The notes under the pieces were generated by a model. That model did no database searches. It worked only from the letters and a program-made list of their open reading frames with translations, and had not been told where the DNA came from. A program made the position numbers and the translations under genes. This document shows positions 53,803 to 64,000 of a stretch of 64,000 bases of DNA, piece by piece. The DNA is from Linyphia triangularis (taxonomy: Eukaryota; Arthropoda; Arachnida; Araneae; Linyphiidae): assembly GCA_963978545.1 (NCBI GenBank), contig OZ021730.1, positions 12,345,796 to 12,409,795 on the forward strand, given 5' to 3'. Numbering within the stretch: position 1 is the stretch's first letter; every line of letters starts with the position of its first letter.

Positions 53803-54930
53803 ATGGAAAGTGCACAATCTTCTTCTTCTCCCCCCAGCGGGGAGCAACAAAGTGCTCAAGCGTTAAATCGCATTATTGCCAAGTTTTTTGTGGTGCATCG
53901 TAAGGAGGGATCCTTTGAAAAGGTCTCTCCTTTCTTAATAGAGAAAACTTTGAAATCGTTGGTTGGTGATACGGCTTCAGTTAAAAAACTGAGGTCCGGT
54001 GACCTATTAGTTGAAGTTTGCAACCATCAGCAAGCTAAAAACATCTTAAAAATTGAAAATTTTGGCTCAGAACATGGTTCCCTTAATAAATCTCGTGGTG
54101 TTGTCTCTGAATCAGACCTGTACCATACAGCGGAGGACGAGATACTCGATCACCTTCGTGATCAGAATGTTTCAGCCATCCACCGCATAACAATACGACG
54201 AGATGGGAATATAATACCAACTAAACATCTAATTATCACTTTTGATTTACCCACATTACCATCGCACGTAAAAGCCGGATATCTGAACTGCCGTGTACGT
54301 CCATATATACCGAACCCACTACGCTGTTTCAAGTGCCAAAAATATGGTCACTCACAAACAGCTTGCCGTGGGAAAACGGAAACATGCGCACGTTGTGCAG
54401 GTTTTGGACATGATAGTGCTAACTGCAAAGCACCCGAGAAGTGTGTCAATTGTGATGGCACACATCCGTCATACTCTCGATCATGTCCACAGTGGGTAAA
54501 AGAAAAAGAAATACAGACCGTGCGATTGAACCAGAATTTGTCTTACTTCGAAGCTAAAAAACTATTTGAGTCTAGGACACCTCGTGTTGGTGTTGCCTAT
54601 GCTGATGTTTGCAAAAAAACTTTCATCAGCAAAAGCACACAAACTGAAACTGAGCCTGCATCATCTCTTATCAAGTTACCTCAACGACCATCTATAGAGG
54701 TAACGAAACGACCAACGATTTTAAAGAAATCTCTAGCCAAATCTAAGGCTTTGCAGACAATAAAAATGAAATCAGCTAAAGGGGGATTCTCTCGAGAGAA
54801 GCCCTCTAACCCATTTAATATCCTTCGTTCATTTAGAGATGCGGATGTGGTGAATCTTCACCCATCTGATGATGATGAAGATATTAGTGAAGAGCCTGAT
54901 CCGCATTTAAATTTTACCTTAAATAAATAA
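53803..54930 (+). CDS. LINE F ORF1 (gag-like zinc-knuckle protein)
   Basis: Open from MESAQSSSS to the TAATG junction. Knuckles CFKCQKYGHSQTAC, CARCAGFGHDSANC and CVNCDGTHPSYSRSC. Compared with LINE G it lacks six residues after ENFGS (an 18-bp deletion near 54067). An in-frame N-terminal extension upstream to 53449 is leader sequence, not protein. Confidence 0.85.
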   Translation: MESAQSSSSPPSGEQQSAQALNRIIAKFFVVHRKEGSFEKVSPFLIEKTLKSLVGDTASVKKLRSGDLLVEVCNHQQAKNILKIENFGSEHGSLNKSRGVVSESDLYHTAEDEILDHLRDQNVSAIHRITIRRDGNIIPTKHLIITFDLPTLPSHVKAGYLNCRVRPYIPNPLRCFKCQKYGHSQTACRGKTETCARCAGFGHDSANCKAPEKCVNCDGTHPSYSRSCPQWVKEKEIQTVRLNQNLSYFEAKKLFESRTPRVGVAYADVCKKTFISKSTQTETEPASSLIKLPQRPSIEVTKRPTILKKSLAKSKALQTIKMKSAKGGFSREKPSNPFNILRSFRDADVVNLHPSDDDEDISEEPDPHLNFTLNK

Positions 54931-57900
54931 TGGCTTCTTTTGTTTCTTGGAACTGTCGCGGTTTTAGGTCTAGGAAGGATGACGTGAAGAACATTATTTC
55001 ACTTTACCATCCAGCATGTTTGGCCCTTCAAGAAACTTTCTTGAAGGATACATATACATCTAAGATCCGTAGGTATAGTTGCATTAGGAAAGATGTTACC
55101 CGTGGTAACACAGTGCCTGGAGGAGTATGTCTTTTTATTGCTCATGATTTCCCCAGCACTGTAATTACACTACGCACATCTCTACAGGCTGTGGCTGCGA
55201 GACTTCATTTACAGTCCCTTCTCACAGTCTGTTGCCTATACCTACCGCCACATGCTATCATCCGTCAAGAGGAGCTGAATTATCTGATAGACCAGCTTCC
55301 AGCACCATTTTTATTGCTCGGTGACTTTAATGGTCACAGTACTCTGTGGGGCAATGATAATACGAATCCTCGTGGGAGACAGATCGAAAAGTTGTTATCA
55401 GATCACTGTCTCTGTCTCCTGAATAATGAGGAGAAAACCTATTTTCATGAACCCACTAGAACATTCCATTCACTTGATTTAGCCATTTGTTCCCCCGTGC
55501 TTCTGCCATACTTGAATTTTGCTGTAGGGAGTGATCTACATAACAGTGAGCACTTCCCTATCCTCATTTCCCATACTGGTAATGGTAGGGTGACCAATCG
55601 CCTACCTACATATAAATACCATAGGGCAAATTGGGACAAATTTACCGAGTTGGCTATTGTAACACGAATAATGGTGAATAGTGAGAATGTTGATGCTGCT
55701 GTCCAAAATGTCACTGAGGCAATTTTAAATGCTGCTGACTCCTCCATTCCTAAGACATCACCTAGAACACTGCGGCACTGTAAACCATACTGGAATGCAG
55801 ACTATCCGTCTGCATACAAGAAACAAAAGAAGTTATGGGGTATTTTCCGCAGATACCAAACAAAAGGAAACCTTATAGCCTTTAAAAAGGCTAAGGCAGT
55901 TGCTCGTAAGGTTAGACGCCAGGGTCAGAAAGATTCTTGGATAAGTTATGTCTCTTCAATTACATCCAAAACATCAAGCAAGCAGTTGTGGAAGAAGGTT
56001 AGAGCAGCCAATGGTTTGTATCCGGAATATTCTTGTCCGATACTTCAAACCGGAACTGCTGTGTTCTCTTCCCCTGAAGATATTGCTAACCTTATCGGTG
56101 AAACTTTTGAAAGAGTGTCCAGTCCCGATTCTTATAGTTCTACTTTTCTAGTGACTAAGAATCGTGCTGAACGGACTGGAATTAACTTCAAAAGCAATAT
56201 TGATTACTCCTACAACTGTGACCTTAAGATGTACGAATTGAAGAGTGCTTTATCTAAAGCACATAACACCAGTCCAGGTCCAGATGGGATCAGTTACCAA
56301 ATGCTTCGCCATTTAAGTCCAGATTCTCTTTTTAATATCCTTTTTCTCTTTAATAGAATCTGGAAGGAGAACATATTTCCTACTTTTTGGCGGGAAGCTA
56401 CTGTAATCCCCATTCTGAAACCTGGAAAGGACCCCAAGGATCCTCTGAGCTATCGACCGATAGCCTTAACGAGCTGCCTTTGTAAGACCTTTGAACGTAT
56501 TGTAAACGCCCGACTCTCTTACATGTTAGAAAAAGATAAATGTATATCACCTTTCCAGAGTGGGTTCCGACGAGGACGGTCCACTCTTGATAACATCGTG
56601 AAACTAGAAACAGATATCCGCAATGCCTTTGTGCAAAGGAATCATCTAGTTTCAATCTTTTTCGACATTGAGAAGGCATATGATCATACGTGGCGATATG
56701 GTATCCTGCAAACTCTATTTAATTTTGGTTTTAGGGGTAATCTGCCCCTTTTTATTCAAAAATTTTTATCATCTTGTGTTTTTAGAGTTCGCATTGGAGC
56801 TTCATTTTCTAATTATTTTAACCAATCTGAGGGAGTTCCTCAAGGTTGTGTTTTAAGTGTCACCCTTTTTAATCTTCATATCAGCAACATCCTTCATGTC
56901 CTTTCACCCTTTGTTCATGATTTGCAAATCTCATGCCAAGGATCAAACATGCGCTTAATTGAACGTCAATTACAAACTGCTGTTAACAGACTTGTAGAAT
57001 GGTGTGAACAAAACGGCCATAAACTATCACCATCTAAAAGCAGTTGTGTCCATTTCTGTAGGAAGAGGGGTCTGCACCCTGACCCTGAAATCCGCATACG
57101 CAACACGCCCATCCCTGTTGTCAATCAGATAAGGTATCTGGGAGTAATTTTCGACAATAAGATGAATTTTCTCCCTCATATATTGTCCTTGCGCAAGAAG
57201 TGCGATAGGTCGCTTAACATCCTCAAGGTGCTTTCTAATACTTCTTGGGGAGCGGACCGCACTTCTTTGCTGCGTATTTACAATTCGGTAATCTTATCCC
57301 GTATTGACTACGGATGCGTTGCGTATGGTTCTGCAGGAGCATCTCTTCTGCGCAGATTGGATACCGTCCACCATACTGCTGCCCGTATTTGTTTAGGTGC
57401 ATTTCGCACCTCACCCATTGAGAGTCTGTTAACAGAATGTTGTCAACTCCCACTTGACCTTAGACGTAAAAAGTTAAGCGCTATACTGTAGAATAAAATC
57501 TGATCCTTCTCATCCTTTACGGAATTCGAGTCTTGACGCATATCTTGGTAGGCTATATAATGCACGTCCATCTAGCATTCGCCTATTTTCTGAAAGAGCT
57601 CAATCTGTTCTGTCGGATGCAGCTCTAAGTGACCTAGATATCCAGCTGGCTAATTCTCAGATCTTTCCTCCATTTGATATTCCATCATTTAACTTTTTAA
57701 ATCCATTTGCGATGCATTACAAAGCAGATACTGCCCCAGAAATTTTGCAGAAGATCTTTTGTTCACACCGATCTCAGTATAGTGATTATCATGCAGTCTA
57801 TACTGATGGATCCAAAGCAGGTGAACGTGTTGGCTGTGGTGTTGTGTCTGACACTTCCACAGTCAGTTTCACGCTTCATAAATCCTGCTCGGTTTTTACT

Positions 57901-58587
57901 TCTGAGATGGTGGCAATTTTTTGTGCTTTGCTGCACATTTCATTCTGCTCCCATCGCAAGTTTTGTGTATACAGCGATAGTTTAAGTGCTTTAACAAGTC
58001 TGGAGCACTTTAACAACATATGCCATCCATTAGCTCCCGACATATTATCTCTGTTACACAAACTTGAGAGGAAAGGTTTTGTTATTTTATTTTGCTGGGT
58101 ACCTAGTCACGTAGGGATTTCAGGAAATGAATTGGCGGACTCTGCTGCTAAAGCGGCGTCAATCCCGTTTCATCAGCCAGTCCCCTACCAAGACATAAAA
58201 TCACATATTCATAAGTTTATATTTTCTTTGCGTCAAGAAGCATGGGATTTGCAAACTAGCAACAAACTTCATACCATTAAAAATCATCTTCATATGTGGC
58301 CGGTAAATCCAATGCGTCGGACAGATGTCAAGCTGACTCGTCTGCGCATTGGTCATAACCGATTTACTCACCGACATTTGTTACTGGGAGAAGATCCGCC
58401 TATTTGTAATCTGTGTCAATGCAATATGACTGTGCTTCATATTTTAATTTCATGTCCCAAGTTTCATCCTCATCGTCTTCAATTTTTTAAAAGCACAGTT
58501 TTAAATCTACAGGATTTGGTTGGGGAAAATACTCATCCAAATCTTTTTGCATTTTTAAGAGCAATCGGGTTTTTAAATCATATCTAA
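54930..58587 (+). pseudogene. LINE F ORF2, catalytic motif deleted and frameshifted
   Basis: Open from 54930 to 57491 through endonuclease and RT. An 18-bp in-frame deletion at about 56920 removes GTLYVD, i.e. the YVDD active site, leaving FVHDLQISC. A 5-bp deletion at about 57483 then ends the frame at 57491. RNase H (TDGSKAG, YSDSL, GNELAD) and the zinc motif CNLCQCNMTVLHILISC continue in another frame at 57712-58587. SDHFPI in the endonuclease is changed to SEHFPI, loss of a conserved Asp. Confidence 0.88.
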
Positions 58588-58810
58588 TGTTCTTGTTCAT
58601 ATCTAGTTTTAAACCTTTTTAAACCACTTCATTTTTTAAATGAGTTTTAACACATTTTATCCCTTTTATTATATCATATCTTACCTTCATCTATTTATAA
58701 CTCATCACCCATTATAGATTCTTTTATCGTTTGTTTGGCGCAGCATGGCCCTTGTGTTGCCTTTGCGCCATAAAACAACAAATAAACAAACAAACAAACA
58801 TTATTTGTAA

Positions 58811-60478
58811 AATAGGATAAAAGCCTTCATTGAAAATGCAAACTGCTAAACAATTAGCAATCTCAATTGTCTGGGACCCGGCATGGATATGTTTGGGTGC
58901 AAATGTCCATATTAAAGAGTTAAGTGACTCGTTGTTATTTTGAGTTTCGCTGCCCAAGCAACGTTCTAATAAAGAATCATCTGATAAGCATTCGTAAATA
59001 GGTTTGATAACTTTTAAAACTTTATCAGTTAGAGGTGGATTTTCATGGTGAAAGTCATCCTCAGTTCCTTCGGCCGCTGCTTTCTGCCACTTGCACCAGC
59101 TGTCTGGTCCAGGAGGGCAATTCATGTGCTGAGGCTTCTTATCAGTTGAAATTTTATGCAAGTACGTGGCCCATATTTCTCGTTTCATATCTTCAACGGA
59201 TTCAGGATGACGACGGATAGCTAATCCGTAGTAAGCAGACAACTGAGTGATTACTTTATCAGTCAATTTACCAGCACCCTTACCACCAATTCCACTATTT
59301 TTTTTTTTTTTTTGCTTTCCGGAGACGCGATCCCATACGCTTTTGGACGTGTCCAACACATTCTTTTTTAATAACAACAGGGTTACTTTTGTAAGGATCT
59401 ATATTAAGAATACCTTTAAAAGTCTTTGAGTCTCCATCTCCGATATACTTCACATATTTTACTCCATGCTTTTCTTCGGATCTACTAAACATTTCCACCA
59501 CTGCGTCAACTTCCATCTTCCCAGCACTTCCTTGATGATTTAATGCGCAAAAATCTTCGTGCTCGTTATACCAGTCTTCATAAGCACTGATGTCGTCTTT
59601 TTTTTTTATTCTTCCAATAATTGCACCCTTGTCAAAAACTGGACTTCACGACTGTGTCTATAACTTTCTTACTGTATTTACCTACAAGTGTAGTGACTCC
59701 AAAAAGTGAATTGAACCCTCTCTTCTTCCACGTTCCATCGCCGGAAACTGTAAAATGTGTAGGGTCCGCATTCGAATCTGAGACTGTAATTAATTCATTC
59801 TCTTCTTTCACAGCTTTAGAAATTATCAAGTTATAAATAGTTGACGCAGCCAAATGTAAATTATCAAGACAATTATAGTATGTACCAATAGCCAAACCGT
59901 GTCCAATATCCATAATACTACAGAATATATTGATACCTTCTCTCCCAACTCCGATGAGCCTCATAGCAGTAACGATCCGACGATTTATTTCAAATGCTTT
60001 ATTTACAAATGGGCATGACTGAATATAACGTGTATCTTTGCAGCCACATTGTACTCCAATTTTAAATCCTAGTCCTCGTGTGCCGACCAAACGGTATAGT
60101 GGTTAACGTGCTAGCTTCTAGACCGCGAGGTTGCGGGTTCGAGTCCCGTGTTGGCATGGGTGTTTGTAAATGTATGTTGGCTTGTCTAATGACGAATGTT
60201 TCGGCGCATTATAGCCCGCGTGTTGCTGACGGCGCCAGATAATCTGAATACAACCAACCTAGTCCTCGTGCAGCTGTCCGAGAAAATGAAATTTTTTGCT
60301 TACATGTAGCACATATCATTAGTGCAAGAGATGAAAAAACAGAACAGAATTCCAATATACAATAACCAAAATTATAGTCAATGAGAATTTCATCGTCATT
60401 TGAACTCTTCAACTTTGCAGCTGATGCACTAGTAAAAGATAAATCTTCTTCCAAAGTATGTTGAGCCCACTTTGCTAT
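58811..60478 (-). pseudogene. Mutator-like transposase (arthropod MULE-type domain), broken
   Basis: On the minus strand, in order: DDTGIAKWAQ and a membrane-like FSSLALMICATCK stretch (60478-60271), then after the SINE GFKIGVQCGCKDTRYIQSC and NRRIVTAMRLIGVG, and VSGDGTWKKRGFNS (60067-59632). Next come GDGDSKTFKGI and ECVGHVQKRMGSRLRK (59516-59310), then GKLTDKVITQLSAYYGLAIR and NNNESLNSLIWTFAPK (59290-58811). This matches proteins called Mutator-like transposase in many arthropods. Frame changes lie at the T runs near 59290-59306 and 59598-59607. The SINE splits the 5' part, and LINE F cuts the C-terminal end at 58811. Terminal repeats not found. Confidence 0.75.
60081..60257 (+). mobile_element. 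tRNA-derived SINE, copy 5, inside the Mutator-like gene
   Basis: Well-preserved copy: box A TAGTGGTTAACG, box B GGTTCGAGTCCC, hairpin at 60203-60236 and ACAACCAACC tail. Target duplication CCTAGTCCTCGTG (60068-60080 and 60258-60270). Confidence 0.93.
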
Positions 60479-60779
60479 ACCTGTATCATCAACAAAACTA
60501 CCGAAACAATCCAAACCGTGGTGGAACCAAAACTGCAGACTTGCCCATAAAAAACAAAAAAAATTGTGGGGTATTTTTCGCAGGTCCCCCTCTATGACAA
60601 ATCTTGTCAACTTAAAACGGGCACGAGCTGAGGCGCGTCAGATCCGCCGCCGAAGCCAGAGGGATTCTTGGAGGAATTATGTTAGCAGCATAACTTCCTC
60701 AACGTCTTCCAAGAGGGTCTGGAACAAGGTCAATAAGATCAAGGGCCGTTATCCCAACTACTCTATCTCCATCTTAGAG

Positions 60780-60901
60780 ACTTTGTTGATCAATATATTT
60801 TTAATCGTTTATTTTTAACATGGTAGATTTAGATAAATTTTTTCGGCGCAGTATGGCCCACGTGAAGCCCTTGCGCCAGAAAAATCGAACCAACCAACCA
60901 A
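60780..60901 (+). mobile_element. 5'-truncated type 1 LINE tail (122 bp)
   Basis: Only the 3' UTR end with hairpin (60845-60877) and (CCAA)n. Target duplication CCATCTTAGAG (60769-60779 and 60902-60912), inside the LINE ORF2 remnant. Could also be a tail-only by-product of the LINE machinery. Confidence 0.85.
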
Positions 60902-61398
60902 CCATCTTAGAGAACCATCTGGGAATTGTTTCAGACCCGAAGGATATTGCCGATGCATTTGCCAAGGTATCGAGCAATTCCAATTATAAAGAGCCGTTCG
61001 CATCATATAAGCTTCGAGCTGAGAGAACAAAGTTAAATTTCACTTCTACCTCCTCAGAAGAATATAATTCCGATTTTACTTTGGCTGAGTTGATGCAAGC
61101 TTTATCTGGTTCCAACAATTCTGCTGTTGGGCCAGACAATGTACATTATACAATGCTTAAACATCTCCAGCCACTCCAGCTCAAGCTTATATTGAAATTG
61201 TTTAACCACATTTGGCGAGAAAATTCATTTCCGTCCAACTGGCAACGAGCTCTTATAATACCAATTGTGAAACCTGGTAAAGACCCCAAGAATCCCTCAA
61301 GCTATCGCCCGATTGCATTAACTAGTTGTTTTTGTAAACTCCTTGAGAAACTAGTTAATGCACGTCTTTTATTCTATCTTGAATCCAATAATAGTCTG

Positions 61399-61583
61399 GC
61401 CGACCAAACGGTATAGTGGTTAGCGTGCTAGCTTCTGGACCGCGAGGTTGCGGGTTCGAGTCCCGTGTTGGCATGGGTGTTTGTAAATGTATGTTGGCTT
61501 GTCTAATGACGAAATGTTTCGGCGCATTATAGCCCTCGTGTTGCTGACGGCGCCAGATAATCTGAATACAACCAACCAACCAA
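61399..61583 (+). mobile_element. tRNA-derived SINE, copy 6, inside LINE ORF2 remnant
   Basis: Complete copy with consensus boxes and a long CCAACCAACCAA tail. The 14-bp duplication CCAATAATAGTCTG (61385-61398 and 61584-61597) matches perfectly, a sign of recent insertion. Confidence 0.94.
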
Positions 61584-62053
61584 CCAATAATAGTCTGTCT
61601 CGGTTCTAGAGTGGTTTTCGTCGTGGACGAAGCACTATTGACAACTTGCTCCTCCTGGAAACTTCAATTCGGGAGGCTTTTGTCAAGCGGAACCATTTGG
61701 TATCTGTATTCTTTGACATGGAGAAAGCCTATGATCGTACTTGGAGATATGGTATACTCAAGGACCTACACGATTTAGGTCTGCGAGGAAACTTACCATC
61801 ATTTATTGAAAACTTCTTGAAACGGAGAATCTTCCAAGTACGAGTCAACTCGATTCTATCTGACGAGTTCATACAAGAACAAGGTGTCCCTCAGGGAAGT
61901 GTGTTGAGTTGCGCACTATTCATCATCCAAGTCAACAGCCTTTTGACCTGTCTTCCTCCAGCAGTGTCAGGCACGTTGTTTGTTGATGACTTCCAGATGT
62001 CATGCGCCTCAACCAATATGTCAACCATAGAGAGACAACTTCATCTCGCTATC

Positions 62054-62640
62054 CCCCTCAGGGGGTTTACTTTCTATAAGTAAATACGGGCTTCACAACC
62101 CCGGGGCACCCCAGTGATCTATCCCTCGTTCTGTTTTACCTTCTCGTTTTGGTTTTGTATGTATCGTTTGGCTTCCCTTCCTTCCCTCATTGTGGTTACC
62201 TCTTCTGATGTGAGGGCTCCCCTTGAGAAGCTTTGCGCCGCTCTGTTGCCTCAGCTTCTCTCGGGGATTATATCACCCACGTGTTTGCCGTGCGTGGAGA
62301 CCCGTGTCCCTGGAAAGGGGGATCCTGGTAGTTGAGGGGCGACATACTGTCCCAATACACTACTTTGGCCCTTGCTTCAGATAAACGGGAGGTGCACATT
62401 GGTCCCGTGTGTATCAATCGGCTGGTCGTCCGACTTCGTCGGCGGCTAGGGATCAAGCGTTCGGCTCGTCTGCTGGGAATCTCGTTAAGGGTGGAGACTT
62501 CTACAGGGACGAGTCGTTCGCGTATAGGTGCTGGATAACCCGGTAGTGGCATACCGTGCGCAACAGTTGTGTTCCCTTTTTCCTTTTTTAGTTATTTTTG
62601 TTGCTTGCCGGTATACACTATCCCCAATATCGTGGACTCC
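62054..62640 (+). promoter_or_regulatory. LINE G 5' leader
   Basis: Complete stem-loops; otherwise as LINE C and D with minor changes (GATGTGAGGGC at 62208-62218). Confidence 0.65.
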
Positions 62641-63594
62641 ATGGTGGGTGGGATTCTAGTGCCCGTTCGCAACCATCAGCAAGCCAAGAACATAATAAAA
62701 ATTGAAAATTTCGGTTCACTCCCGGTTACTGTGAAGGAACATGGTTCCCTTAACAAATCTCGTGGTGTTGTGTCAGAATCTGACTTATACCATACTGCGG
62801 AGGACGAGATACTTGATCACCTTCGTGATCAGCATGTTTCAGCCGTCCACCGCATTACAATACGCCGAGATGGGAACATAATACCTACAAAACATCTAAT
62901 TGTCACTTTTGATTTACCTACTTTGCCGTCTCATGTGAAGGCGGGGTACCTGAATTGCCATGTCCGTCCGTATATTCCGAACCCACTTCGCTGTTTCAAG
63001 TGCCAGAAATTTGGCCACTCTCAAACAGCGTGTCGTGGGGAAACGGAAACATGCGCGCGTTGTGCAGGTACTGGACATGATAGTGCTAATTGCAAAGCAC
63101 CCGAGAAGTGTGTCAATTGTAATGGCACACATCCGTCATACTCTCGATCATGTCCACAGTGGGTAAAAGAAAAAGAAATCCAGACCGTGCGAGTGGGCCA
63201 AAATTTATCCTACTTTGATGCTAGGAGACTAGTTGATGCTAGGACCCCTAAAACTGGTGTTGCTTACGCTGATGTTTGTAAAAAAACTTTCAGCAGTAAA
63301 AGCACCCAAACCGAAATCCCTGTATCACCTCTAGTTAAGTTGCCTCAAAAGTCATCTGTAGAGGTAACAAAACGACCAACGATTGTTAAAAAATCCCTGG
63401 CTAAATCAAAAGCTTTGCAAACAATCAAATTAAAATCTGCCAAAGGAGGACTTTCTCGAGAGAAGCCCTCTAACCCTTTTAATATCCTTCGTTCATTTAG
63501 AGATGCGGATGTGGTGAATCTTCACCCATCTGATGATGACGAAGATATTAGCGAAGAGCCTGATCCCCATTTAAGTTTTAATATAAATAATTAA
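62641..63594 (+). pseudogene. LINE G ORF1, N-terminal deletion
   Basis: By alignment with LINE F, about 234 bp are missing between MVGGILVP and VRNHQQAKN. This removes the normal MES start and the first conserved block (KVSPFLIEK, RSGDLLVEV). The deletion keeps the frame, so the protein could start at the leader ATG at 62641. All three knuckles remain (CFKCQKFGHSQTAC, CARCAGTGHDSANC, CVNCNGTHPSYSRSC). Ends DDDEDISEEPD at the TAATG overlap. Confidence 0.8.
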
Positions 63595-64000
63595 TGGCTT
63601 CTTTTGTTTCTTGGAACTGTCGCGGTTTTAGGTCTAGGAAGGATGATGTGAAGAACATTATTTCACTTTACCATCCAGCATGTTTGGCCCTTCAAGAAAC
63701 CTTCTTGGAGGATTCATATATATCCAAGATCCGTAGATATAGCTGCATTAGAAAAGATGTTGCCCGTGGTAATGCAGTGTCTGGAGGAGTATGTCTCTTT
63801 ATTTCTCATGATTACCCCAGCACTGTACTCACACTACGCACATCTCTACAGGCTGTGGCTGCGAGACTTCATATACAGTCCCTTCTCACAGTCTGTTGCC
63901 TATACTTACCGCCACATGCTATCATCCGTCAAGAGGAGCTGAATGACCTTATTGATCAACTTCCAGTACCATTTTTACTGCTCGGTGACTTTAATGGACA
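63594..64000 (+). CDS. LINE G ORF2, 5' part (endonuclease), truncated by window end
   Basis: Starts within TAATG (ATG at 63594) and reads MASFVSWNCRGFRSRKDD, LQETFLED, then to LLGDFNG at the window end without a stop. The visible part is intact apart from minor substitutions. Confidence 0.85.
   Translation, partial: MASFVSWNCRGFRSRKDDVKNIISLYHPACLALQETFLEDSYISKIRRYSCIRKDVARGNAVSGGVCLFISHDYPSTVLTLRTSLQAVAARLHIQSLLTVCCLYLPPHAIIRQEELNDLIDQLPVPFLLLGDFNG

Larger units (their letters stand above)
53168..58798 (+). mobile_element. LINE F, full-length type 2 copy
   Basis: From CCCCTCAGGGG to a (CAAA)n tail, 33-nt hairpin at 58737-58769. Target duplication CATTATTTGTAAA (53155-53167 and 58799-58811). 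The target is the end of the Mutator-like element. ORF1 is open with an 18-bp in-frame deletion; ORF2 has lost the catalytic YVDD and is frameshifted. Confidence 0.92.
40655..62053 (+). mobile_element. LINE E, type 1 copy, heavily interrupted
   Basis: Begins at CCCCTCAGGGG within Gypsy-2. Pieces: 40655-42802, then 52404-52643 after the TIR transposon. Type 1 ORF2 pieces at 60479-62053 may be its continuation or belong to LINE H. The 3' end and target duplication are not seen, because LINE G begins at 62054. About 450 bp of endonuclease sequence are missing between 52643 and 60479. Confidence 0.65.
60479..62053 (+). pseudogene. Type 1 LINE ORF2 remnant (endonuclease end, RT), split twice
   Basis: Homologous to LINE A ORF2 from PWWNHDCK-like sequence onward. 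Pieces: 60479-60779 (RRRSQRDSW, VNKIKGRYPN), 60913-61398 (SSYRPIALTS, NARLLFYLES) and 61598-62053 (SGFRRGRST, FDMEKAYDRTW, QGVPQGSVLS, FVDD). A LINE tail and a SINE are inserted. A TAG at 61607-61609 replaces the Gln of FQSGF. LINE G cuts the frame after RQLHLAI. It is the continuation of E or H. Confidence 0.8.
62054..64000 (+). mobile_element. LINE G, type 2 copy, runs off the window
   Basis: Starts at CCCCTCAGGGG inside the RT region of the type 1 remnant. Leader, ORF1 with an internal deletion, TAATG junction and the first 136 codons of ORF2 are visible. The 3' end and target duplication lie beyond 64000. Confidence 0.9.

Noticed and set aside
1..64000. CRISPR arrays, operons, Shine-Dalgarno sites or rRNA genes
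   Set aside because: Nothing of the kind is seen; introns, SINEs and LINEs show that this is a eukaryotic nuclear sequence.

Overview
This is an AT-rich eukaryotic window made almost entirely of transposable elements; I see no ordinary single-copy host gene. The mix points to an arthropod nuclear genome, probably an arachnid such as a spider: I-superfamily LINEs with RNase H, a tRNA-derived SINE, a THAP/P-type transposase with introns, a hAT transposase, a Mutator-like transposase, Gypsy LTR elements and a Polinton-type polymerase fossil. The class is an inference from these families; nothing in the sequence names a species.

Layout. 1-9.2 kb: degenerate tandem repeats, a three-exon P/THAP transposase on the minus strand (1425-4695), a SINE (6.0 kb), a fragment of protein-primed type B DNA polymerase (7.49-7.92 kb) and AT-rich filler. 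9.2-21.2 kb: a LINE 3' fragment, then LINE A with LINE B nested in its ORF1. 21.2-25.8 kb: two SINEs, a poly-A tract and a broken hAT transposase lying in a block of the same tandem repeat seen at the left edge. 25.8-37.2 kb: LINE C with LINE D nested in its ORF2. D is the only copy with both reading frames open. 37.2-40.65 kb: a SINE fused to a tRNA-Ser-like unit, a LINE tail, a tRNA-His-like fossil, a roughly 230-bp tandem repeat and the 3' end of a Gypsy element. 40.65-64 kb: LINE E, broken by a Russian doll: a TIR transposon with 8-bp target duplication, holding a second TIR transposon, holding an intact Gypsy element with near-identical LTRs. This is followed by a LINE 5' fragment (H), LINE F, a Mutator-like pseudogene, further LINE ORF2 pieces with SINE and LINE-tail insertions, and LINE G, which runs off the window.

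How the parts relate. Nearly every insertion is bounded by an identifiable target-site duplication, so order and nesting can be read directly. Two LINE subfamilies are present. Type 1 (A, E and the 60.5-62 kb pieces) and type 2 (B, C, D, F, G) differ in about half of their protein residues by eye. They nevertheless carry an almost identical 5' leader of about 500-600 bp that starts with two short stem-loops, which suggests exchange of the 5' module. All LINE 3' ends carry a 33-nt hairpin (GGCGC...GCGCC). The SINE ends in a homologous 34-nt hairpin followed by the same CCAACC-type tail, which identifies the LINE machinery as the likely mobiliser of the SINE. In type 2 the ORF1 stop and ORF2 start overlap as TAATG, an arrangement known for translational coupling in other LINEs.
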